Assembly (NCBI GenBank): GCA_018895675.1
Contig: JAHIOG010000031.1
Location: 1-7,885, forward strand
Direction: 5' to 3'
Length of the DNA stretch: 7,885 nt
DNA from: a bacterium
Lineage (GTDB): Bacteria; Fidelibacterota; UBA2242
Both the position numbers and the translations under genes were made by a program. The notes under the pieces are model-generated. The model did not search any database. It saw only the letters and a list, made by a program, of their open reading frames with translations, and was not told the DNA's origin. This document shows positions 1 through 5,606 of the stretch, in pieces. Within the stretch, counting starts at the first letter, position 1. Each line of letters begins with the position of its first letter.

Positions 1-11
1 AAAAATAGTTT

Positions 12-632
12 TTACACAATCTGACGTGCAATGGAGCCCAAAAAACCCAAATGTTGCAGTGGGTCACTTAAATGGCAGAGAACTGCAATGGATATAACCA
101 CATCGTATGATTTGCATTCAGGAATGGTTTGAATCCGCCCCTCATAAGAGCTATGAATAAATTTAGCGTTCGTACCCAAGATTTCATTAAGCAATTCGAA
201 ACAATTGGTATAATTTTCCCTGTCGTAACCCACTGCCTCTTTTGCACCATGCAAGGAGAAAGCTATTGGAAAATACCCTGCATTGCATCCTATATCAGCA
301 AATGTTGTCTGGGAAACATCTCCAATGCGAGTGCATATCTCATCGACAAAAGTATCATACATTATGCTGAGACGCTTATTGGCTTCTGTAAATTTATTTT
401 TATTTTCATTGAGAATAATAAATCTTTTTATTTCAGGTCTTTCTAGCAATTTTGGATCGATGGTTGGCCAATAGACCAGACCCTTATACTCTCCAGAAAG
501 AAATTCGTAAGCAGCACCGCACTCTAAGTCGTCTGCGAATATGAACGGTTGATAATTAATTAAACCTCTAATAACAAGCTCTTTAACTTTTTGAATCTGA
601 TTTTCTTTTTTGATGAACGATCTTAAATCCAT
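12..632 (-). CDS. Class I SAM-dependent methyltransferase, C-terminus probably lost or frameshifted
   Basis: The 206-residue product is a Rossmann-fold methyltransferase. Residues 112-130 form motif I (ADIGCNAGYF, then a helix), Asp137 in GYDREN is a likely acidic residue binding the SAM ribose, and YDVVISIAVLCHLSDP (176-191) is the motif IV/V region. The substrate is unknown; from the context a sugar of the surface glycan is plausible. An N-terminal segment (about 25-90) with an EFLSGEYKGLVYWP stretch precedes the fold. The ATG at 632 is supported by a strong Shine-Dalgarno (GAGGAGAT, 637-644) six or so nt upstream. The reading frame stops right after strand 5/helix (ending ARQIV), where proteins of this type usually continue for tens of residues. 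If one GT of the GTGT at 14-17 is removed, the frame continues as IVKTIF to the window edge, so a 2-bp slippage, a pseudogene or a sequencing error is possible. Family is fairly certain; intactness is doubtful. Confidence 0.8.
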   Translation of the reverse strand: MDLRSFIKKENQIQKVKELVIRGLINYQPFIFADDLECGAAYEFLSGEYKGLVYWPTIDPKLLERPEIKRFIILNENKNKFTEANKRLSIMYDTFVDEICTRIGDVSQTTFADIGCNAGYFPIAFSLHGAKEAVGYDRENYTNCFELLNEILGTNAKFIHSSYEGRIQTIPECKSYDVVISIAVLCHLSDPLQHLGFLGSIARQIV

Positions 633-636
633 TTGT

Positions 637-644
637 ATCTCCTC
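637..644 (-). promoter_or_regulatory. Ribosome binding site overlapping a small-ORF stop
   Basis: GAGGAGAT on the minus strand lies 4-5 nt upstream of the ATG at 632. The TGA that ends the possible small ORF at 643-753 shares its GA with this site, giving the arrangement TGAGGAGATACAAATG. This supports the ATG at 632 and would allow translational coupling if the small ORF is translated. Confidence 0.65.
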
Positions 645-753
645 ATTTTTTACTTTTATCTAACACGGTAATCATTTTCCGCAAAACGACGTTTAAATAT
701 CTCATGTCATAACATAAATCACTGTATGCCATCTTGTGGTTTGCCTGAATCAA
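643..753 (-). CDS. Possible 36-aa small ORF of unknown function
   Basis: This ORF lies in the 156-bp gap between the 559-aa protein gene and the downstream methyltransferase. It can start at a TTG (751-753) preceded by AGGGGAT (761-767) with 7 nt spacing, or at an ATG (730-732) giving 29 residues with no obvious ribosome site. The peptide has a central CYDMRYLNVVLRKM segment and a basic KSKK end. Its TGA overlaps the Shine-Dalgarno of the next gene, as expected for a coupled operon member. A TTG start with a good ribosome site also occurs at 5569 in the same cluster. I recognise no family. It may equally be the tail of a lost gene: another frame just upstream reads KGDYYIDSGKPQDGIQ before a stop, so the gap could be a frameshifted remnant. 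Confidence 0.35.
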   Translation of the reverse strand: MIQANHKMAYSDLCYDMRYLNVVLRKMITVLDKSKK

Positions 754-788
754 TATAATAATCCCCTTTTAACTTTTGTTTTTTTTAG

Positions 789-2468
789 TTAATTTTTCAT
801 ATCCGAATTTTTGACCTTATTTTTTCTACGCCATTCGATAAGGCGGTACCACCTGTTAGATTTTATTTCTATAAGTTCTTTTTGCAAAGCCTCTATTCTC
901 CTCTTTGCCTCTTCCAATTCTCCCTGCATTGCGTGCAGCATCCTGTCCCTATCCTCAATATCAGCAGTCAGCTTCCTTATGCTTTCATCTCTATCCAATA
1001 CATTCTTTGTTAATGTTTCTGTTCTTCTCTTTTCCTCTTCCAGTTCTCCTTGCATTGTGTGCAGCTTTCTGTCCCTATCCTCAATATCAGCAGTCAGCTT
1101 CCTTATGCTTTCATCTCTATCCAATACATCCTTTGTTAATGCTCCTATTCTTTTGTCTTCCTCATTAACGCTTTTTTGCGCTGCCGTATCAAGGATATGA
1201 TCGACCAGTTGCTTCGCCTTTATATGAGAATTTCCGATAACGCATTTACCGCGATTTTCATATTCTTTTATAGCTGCCTCATCGATTTGTGTAAAATCAA
1301 TAGGACCCAAATCCTGCGATACACCGTAATACTTTCCTTTATAGAAAACAAAATTGAATCCGTTGTAACTTTCCTCTACTAAAACAGGAACCAAAGGCAC
1401 CAGTTGATCTATAATGTTCTTTACCTCATCTATAGATTTTCCGAAGGCACCCTTACCGCTTTCCTGGAATTCCTTTAATTTACTCTCTTCTATATGCGGA
1501 ATGTCCAAAGGGCCAAGAGACGTGGATAGGGCGTATATGCGGTCATTGTATTTCACAAAGTTATAACCTTTATATGGACCTAAAAGTTCAGGTTGAGCCG
1601 AATAATACACATTCTCATCTATTAAATTCTCCAGCTCTTGTGTGGTTTCAGTGGTAATAACTTCAGGATGATTAAGTGCTTTTATTTCTGTAACATCAAA
1701 ATTAGTCAAAGAGTGTGGTACAGCATAAACCAGCCTTCCATATCGTAGTATTTCATAATTCTTGCTATAACCGATTGGGTATGGTGGTAATTGCCTTTTA
1801 TCCACAATTCCAGGAAATAGGAGGTTAGTTGGCTCCCAACTGCTATTCCGTTCATTGGCTCGAACGCTCCAAACGCTGCAATTTATTGAATAATTCGTAA
1901 ATGCGGAGCCCACAGCAAGAACCACAGCACAATGTACAGATTCATAGGCGTCCAAATCTCTACCCGATTCTAAGAAACCCATATCATAATCGGAGATGCG
2001 CCCCTCGCAATCATGTCCACAGAGAATCCCTTTGTTTCTTCTGACCAGAGGAGCATATTGCTGGATATCTTTAAAAACACCCTCATATCTGTGGTCTCCA
2101 TCTATAAAAACTAGGTCGAACACGTTTGTTTTGAGAATCTCGGAAACTATATCAGATCTGCCCCGAATCGGGATAACTACATCCTCAAGCCCTTCGCTGC
2201 AGATACGTTTCCAGAAATACGAAAACACATCAACCCTGGAAGCGATCTCTTCAAGGTCTATACCTACATTGCCTTTCCACCAATCAACACAAAACAGATG
2301 CCCGCCATACTTTTTTGCGATATTTCCGAGAACTATTGTGGAATCACCGCACCAGCTCCCTATCTCAAGAAACTTGCAGCCTTGTCTTGCCACGGATTCT
2401 GCCAGTGTGCGCAGGACTACTTTCTGGTCCTCTGCCGGAATTTGTTTCGCTTTGATATCAATGTCCAT
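789..2468 (-). CDS. Methyltransferase with triple ~65-aa module and long C-terminal coiled coil (possible WbdD-like chain terminator/ruler)
   Basis: The 559-residue protein has three parts. Residues ~1-205 are a class I SAM methyltransferase of the Methyltransf_24 type: FLEIGSWCGDST (33-44) is motif I, VDWW (61-64) follows strand 2, and DLVFIDGDHRYEG (118-130) with GILCGHDC (147-154) is typical of the family. Residues ~233-427 hold three copies of a module with the pattern Y-x-G-[YF]-N-F-V-x-Y...Y-A/G-x-S-x-x-LGP-[LI]-D, ending in a helix (DEVKNIIDQL, KAKQLVDHIL). Residues 444-535 are an unbroken heptad coiled coil (a/d positions V448, I455, L458, I462, L469, M472, L476, then the same again), including a 42-residue tandem duplication. 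The end, SNRWYRLIEWRRKNK, is aromatic and basic, like tails of cell-surface glycan enzymes. It follows the Wzt gene by 25 bp. Start ATG 2468 has only a weak GAGAG site. The methyl acceptor is unknown; a role in capping the glycan is inferred from context. No kinase domain is seen. Confidence 0.85.
   Translation of the reverse strand: MDIDIKAKQIPAEDQKVVLRTLAESVARQGCKFLEIGSWCGDSTIVLGNIAKKYGGHLFCVDWWKGNVGIDLEEIASRVDVFSYFWKRICSEGLEDVVIPIRGRSDIVSEILKTNVFDLVFIDGDHRYEGVFKDIQQYAPLVRRNKGILCGHDCEGRISDYDMGFLESGRDLDAYESVHCAVVLAVGSAFTNYSINCSVWSVRANERNSSWEPTNLLFPGIVDKRQLPPYPIGYSKNYEILRYGRLVYAVPHSLTNFDVTEIKALNHPEVITTETTQELENLIDENVYYSAQPELLGPYKGYNFVKYNDRIYALSTSLGPLDIPHIEESKLKEFQESGKGAFGKSIDEVKNIIDQLVPLVPVLVEESYNGFNFVFYKGKYYGVSQDLGPIDFTQIDEAAIKEYENRGKCVIGNSHIKAKQLVDHILDTAAQKSVNEEDKRIGALTKDVLDRDESIRKLTADIEDRDRKLHTMQGELEEEKRRTETLTKNVLDRDESIRKLTADIEDRDRMLHAMQGELEEAKRRIEALQKELIEIKSNRWYRLIEWRRKNKVKNSDMKN
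888..1139 (-). repeat. 126-bp tandem duplication inside the coiled-coil region
   Basis: Two adjacent 126-bp units (1014-1139 and 888-1013) encode residues 444-485 and 486-527. A 61-bp run is identical at the nucleotide level (943-1003 against 1069-1129), including all synonymous sites, so the duplication is recent or is being homogenised. 126 bp is 42 codons or exactly six heptads, so copy gain or loss would lengthen or shorten the coiled coil without breaking frame or heptad phase. Confidence 0.95.
1188..1772 (-). repeat. Three divergent copies of a ~60-65-residue protein module
   Basis: Copy 1 (1608-1772, residues 233-287) is the most degenerate: NYEILRYGRLVYAVPHSL. Copy 2 (1401-1589, residues 294-356) has YKGYNFVKYNDRIYALS then SLGPLDI. 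Copy 3 (1188-1382, residues 363-427) has YNGFNFVFYKGKYYGVS then DLGPIDF. Copies 2 and 3 share a later GK(C/G)..(F/I)G.S helix segment. The pattern suggests a beta-hairpin-rich unit followed by a helix. The module is described here from internal alignment by eye only; I cannot name a database domain for it. Confidence 0.75.
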
Positions 2469-2493
2469 TTCTCTCGTCCATTACAAAAATCCA

Positions 2494-3852
2494 TCAGATA
2501 ATTACCTTATCTGTTGTATTTCTTAAAATTTCCTGGAAACTAGATTCCAGTTCTACGAATCCATCGAATCTGTTTCTTTCTTGAATAGGAAGATGAATAA
2601 GACTATACCTTATATCTATTGGTGAGTCTATTCCGGGAAGTTTTTCGGCAATACCAAGATCTATAAAAAAATCTCCAGCTATCAGACTCAGCTTTATGGA
2701 GAAACTAAACACAATAATATCAGATTCTTTGGCAGACTTAATAGGGATTTTACTATACCTTGTATTACTTGCATAAACAACTACCCCATCTATTGTCTTT
2801 ATTGAGAACCCAAACATGGGGGAATCTACAGTCTGATGAAATCTAGCTTTTAAATAAATATTAACCATATCACCTGAGTATACCGTTACAGGATCATGTT
2901 TCTCCCCGGAAACTACAAGGTAGTCAACAATTACGGCACGTTTATCTCCAAATCTGTATTCATTTTTATTATAGCTGTTTCTATAAATACAATTATCCAT
3001 CGTGGGAGCTTCTTTGAAGAATCTCTCTAATTCGGATTGGTTTTGCTCCAAAGCAGAGTTTTCAGGTTTCTGCTGGGATGATGTAGAAGTAAAAGAGATA
3101 TTGCCGGGAATTGAGTCTTCTGTAAGGATAAGTTTATAATAATGATTGACCACATCATTCGGTTTCCCACTTTCCATTACAGCGCCATTCTCAAGAAGAA
3201 AAGCATGATCGCAGTGTTTCAAAATTGCGCTCGTATCATGTGTAACCAAAATTATGGTTCTCCCAGCCTGCTGAAAATCAAGGAACTTCTGATAACATTT
3301 GTGCTGGAACTTCGCATCCCCCACAGCCAGCGCTTCATCCACAACAAGGATATCAGGATCAACATTAATAGCAGCAGCAAACGCCAGGCGCACGAACATC
3401 CCTGATGAATAAATCTTGACAGGCTGATCGATGAATTCCCCGATATCGGCAAAAGCCTCTATCACAGGCATTCGTTCTTTCATTTCTTCCCGTGAGAATC
3501 CCATCAGCGCCCCGTTCAAAAAAACATTATCCCTGCCTGTGAACTCAGGATTAAAGCCTGCACCCAGTTCAAGGAGAGCAGAAATTCTCCCGTTGACAGT
3601 AATACTGCCTGATGTTGGTCGTAAAATGGAACAAATGACCTGCAAGAGAGTAGATTTGCCTGAACCGTTGCGCCCTATGATGCCCACAGTCTGACCTTTG
3701 TGTATATCAATACTTATATCCTTTAGAGCCCAGAACTCGCGGTGGTATTTTTTATTGAAAGGATGCAGTGCTTCGAATAATCGCTCTTTCGGGAAATTGA
3801 AAAGCTTATATTTTTTTGAAATGTTCCTTAACGAGATTGCTATTTCATTCAT
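2494..3852 (-). CDS. wzt: ABC transporter ATP-binding protein for polysaccharide export (Wzt-type)
   Basis: The 452-residue protein powers export of a finished, lipid-linked glycan across the cytoplasmic membrane together with the adjacent permease. The nucleotide-binding domain (about 1-245) has Walker A GRNGSGKST (60-68), a Q-loop region with the LGAGFNPEFTGRDN segment typical of the Wzt/KpsT/TagH group (96-109), signature YSSGM (148-152), Walker B ILVVDEAL (168-175) and switch His205. A linker is followed by a C-terminal domain (about 290-440) with beta-strand character (AVIVDYLVVSGE, VNIYLKARF, GFSIKTIDGVVVYASNT) resembling Wzt_C. In characterised systems that domain binds the modified non-reducing end of the O-antigen. 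The ATG at 3852 overlaps the permease stop as ATGA, so the two are translationally coupled. The product is about 450 residues, the length of Wzt with an extra domain rather than of the shorter KpsT. Confidence 0.93.
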   Translation of the reverse strand: MNEIAISLRNISKKYKLFNFPKERLFEALHPFNKKYHREFWALKDISIDIHKGQTVGIIGRNGSGKSTLLQVICSILRPTSGSITVNGRISALLELGAGFNPEFTGRDNVFLNGALMGFSREEMKERMPVIEAFADIGEFIDQPVKIYSSGMFVRLAFAAAINVDPDILVVDEALAVGDAKFQHKCYQKFLDFQQAGRTIILVTHDTSAILKHCDHAFLLENGAVMESGKPNDVVNHYYKLILTEDSIPGNISFTSTSSQQKPENSALEQNQSELERFFKEAPTMDNCIYRNSYNKNEYRFGDKRAVIVDYLVVSGEKHDPVTVYSGDMVNIYLKARFHQTVDSPMFGFSIKTIDGVVVYASNTRYSKIPIKSAKESDIIVFSFSIKLSLIAGDFFIDLGIAEKLPGIDSPIDIRYSLIHLPIQERNRFDGFVELESSFQEILRNTTDKVII

Positions 3853-4685
3853 AGTACATCCGCAAACTCAGGTTTTAATTTTCTGAAAGTAAGTCCACCT
3901 ATAATAAATATTAATAAGCACACAAACCAGAAATAAATTCCCAGTAGGTAGTCTTGCCAGAAAGGTGAATGATAAATGAACGAAGTTTTGTAACCCTCTA
4001 CAATGTAATACATCGGATTAAGTTTAATAATGAATTGATAATTCTTAGGGATCATATCGATCAACCATACAATGGGAGTGAGCCAGAACCACATGTTAAT
4101 AATTACACCTATTATCTGTCCTGTATCGCGATAAAAAACATTCACAGCAGAAAAAATCCAGCCAAGCCCGATACTAAAAACCGCTAGCGCCGCAAGATAA
4201 TACAGGAACTGTAAGTTATAAAAAGAAAACGAAATGTTGTTAAATATTAAAAGGATCAAAAGTATTACTAACATAATTCCATGAGTAGTAAAACTTGCAA
4301 CAAGATTTACGATAGGCAATATTTCAGTGGGAAAAACGGTTTTCTTAACTAAATGGGCATTGCTGATGATCGCATTGGTGTTAGCCATCAGGGATTCGCT
4401 GAACATCGTCCAGGGTATCATGCCGCACAGGAATACTACAATAAAAGGAACGTTCCCCACAGGCTGGACCTTGAAACCTACGGAAAAAACAAACCAGTAA
4501 ACAAGTATGATCATTAAAGGATTCACTACTGACCAGACAAACCCTGCCAGAGTCCCTGCATAGCGGGTCTGGATCTCACGTATAGCCATCGTCTTGATCA
4601 ATGAACGATATTTGTAAACCTTTATTAGAAAATTGAAAAGAGGATTCATTTTGACCTTTTTTAATAGATTCATTATTCCAACCAT
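3849..4685 (-). CDS. wzm: ABC-2 type polysaccharide export permease (Wzm-type)
   Basis: The 278-residue integral membrane protein forms the export channel with the Wzt-like ATPase. It has the ABC-2 layout: a cytoplasmic amphipathic start (REIQTRYAGTLAGFVWSVVNP, family hallmark, about 36-56) and six predicted membrane spans near 47-68, 79-98, 126-148, 159-181, 190-210 and 247-265. NAHLVKKTVFPTEILP (109-124) and NPMYYIVEGYK (223-233) are conserved family segments. The gene overlaps the upstream glycosyltransferase by 13 bp if the ATG at 4685 is used. Alternative starts are the ATG at 4673, which shares a base with the upstream TAA, and the ATG at 4649 (residue 13), which has the better ribosome site (AAAAAAGGTC about 4 nt upstream) and gives MNPLFNF as N-terminus. 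The start is thus uncertain; the function is not. Confidence 0.93.
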   Translation of the reverse strand: MVGIMNLLKKVKMNPLFNFLIKVYKYRSLIKTMAIREIQTRYAGTLAGFVWSVVNPLMIILVYWFVFSVGFKVQPVGNVPFIVVFLCGMIPWTMFSESLMANTNAIISNAHLVKKTVFPTEILPIVNLVASFTTHGIMLVILLILLIFNNISFSFYNLQFLYYLAALAVFSIGLGWIFSAVNVFYRDTGQIIGVIINMWFWLTPIVWLIDMIPKNYQFIIKLNPMYYIVEGYKTSFIYHSPFWQDYLLGIYFWFVCLLIFIIGGLTFRKLKPEFADVL

Positions 4686-5569
4686 GGAAGATAGCCTTTA
4701 CTGACCAGATTGCGTCCGCAGAACCAGATGAACAGGTATGTTCGCCATCGAAAAGGCAGGCTTCTGTCCATAAGGAAAATCGTAAAAAAATTTATGATCG
4801 CTGAAACGGAGTTAATGGAATTAATGGAATTAGTTTTCAGCGCATTTATTACTTGAAGCGATTTCAAAGGTTCGCCTCTAATGGATGCAAGAAGACGTAA
4901 GGCAGAATCCTGGCGCAGGTTACGCAGGGATATGAACACGGCGTCATCATCGAATCTCCCTCTCTCACTGTAGGTGGCATCATATTCTGCTTTACCTGTT
5001 CGGTAATGAAGATGCTCGAACACGATCGAATCGATGTAAAAGTAACGATGATACCCGGCATGTTCCAATCTTTTAAAAATATCAAAAATATGGCAATCGA
5101 TGAAAGCCCCTCGATACTCCTCTGGATATGGTTTCAGTAAAATTTCACAGGTCTTCCTGGAGAGAACAGGAAATGTGCAAAGCTTGCCTTTTTTAAACAT
5201 ATCATTGCCATAAGCAAGATATATTTGATCGTTGACATTAACATCAAAATCACGGATTATTTTATCCCAGCCAGTGGTACGAATTACCATATCATCGTTT
5301 ACCAGAATGATAATATCTCCTGTAGATCGGCTTAAGCAGGCGGTATTATAGGCTCCCATAGATAACCTTGACCCGATTATTTTTGTTATATTTAGATTAT
5401 CAAAAGCAAGGTTGTGGCTTTCAGTATCATCTTCATCCACATAAAGAATGATCTCGATGTTCTCAAGATCCGCTGTTTGCTCGACAATACTTCGGAAAAG
5501 GCGTTGTACTAAAGCGGGCCTTCCTCTTGTCGGTAGAAGCAGGGAGATTTTCGAAACATCTTTAGTCAA
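4673..5569 (-). CDS. Family 2 glycosyltransferase
   Basis: The 298-residue protein is a GT-A fold glycosyltransferase that should transfer a sugar from a nucleotide donor to the growing glycan at the cytoplasmic membrane face. SLLLPTRGRP (9-18) is the donor-binding first strand, YVDEDD (43-48) follows the second strand, and ILVNDDM (88-94) supplies the DXD-like metal site (Asp92/Asp93). A candidate acceptor/catalytic region is FIDCHIFDIFKRLEHAG (156-172) with FEHLHYRTGK (184-193). The C-terminus (about 255-290) has hydrophobic and aromatic segments (INFFTIFLM, YLFIWFCG) that may attach it to the membrane. The start is TTG at 5569, chosen because GGTGGTGATT lies 8 nt before it. The gene follows the 550-aa glycosyltransferase by 37 bp and overlaps wzm. 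Donor and linkage cannot be read from the sequence. Confidence 0.88.
   Translation of the reverse strand: MTKDVSKISLLLPTRGRPALVQRLFRSIVEQTADLENIEIILYVDEDDTESHNLAFDNLNITKIIGSRLSMGAYNTACLSRSTGDIIILVNDDMVIRTTGWDKIIRDFDVNVNDQIYLAYGNDMFKKGKLCTFPVLSRKTCEILLKPYPEEYRGAFIDCHIFDIFKRLEHAGYHRYFYIDSIVFEHLHYRTGKAEYDATYSERGRFDDDAVFISLRNLRQDSALRLLASIRGEPLKSLQVINALKTNSINSINSVSAIINFFTIFLMDRSLPFRWRTYLFIWFCGRNLVSKGYLPWLE
4812..4829 (-). repeat. 9-bp tandem microrepeat in the glycosyltransferase gene
   Basis: TTAATGGAA occurs twice in tandem, followed by a further TTA, and encodes the NSINSINS stretch at residues 247-254. Nine bp keeps the frame, so slippage would add or remove three residues in the linker before the C-terminal hydrophobic region. 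Confidence 0.8.
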
Positions 5570-5577
5570 TAGAAATA

Positions 5578-5583
5578 ATCACC
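5578..5583 (-). promoter_or_regulatory. Ribosome binding site fixing a TTG start
   Basis: GGTGAT (within GGTGGTGATT) complements the 3' end of 16S rRNA and lies 8 nt upstream of the TTG at 5569. No ATG or GTG in this frame occurs between the site and the TTG, so this decides the start of the 298-aa glycosyltransferase. Confidence 0.7.
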
Positions 5584-5606
5584 ACCAGTTTTATTTGTTC
5601 ATTTCC

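Noticed and set aside
633..788. Terminator after the 559-aa protein gene
   Set aside because: There is a run of A residues on the minus strand after the stop, but no T-tract following a GC-rich hairpin.
888..1139. CRISPR or minisatellite interpretation of the repeats
   Set aside because: The units are contiguous with no spacers and encode a heptad-phased coiled coil.
811..1200. Plus-strand open frame of 129 codons rich in Ser/Leu
   Set aside because: It is the antisense shadow of the coiled-coil repeats; its internal repetition comes from the 126-bp duplication and it has no ribosome site or known motif.
1996..2526. Plus-strand open frame of 176 codons
   Set aside because: It is antisense to the methyltransferase domain, with no recognisable motif, and runs against an otherwise one-directional operon.
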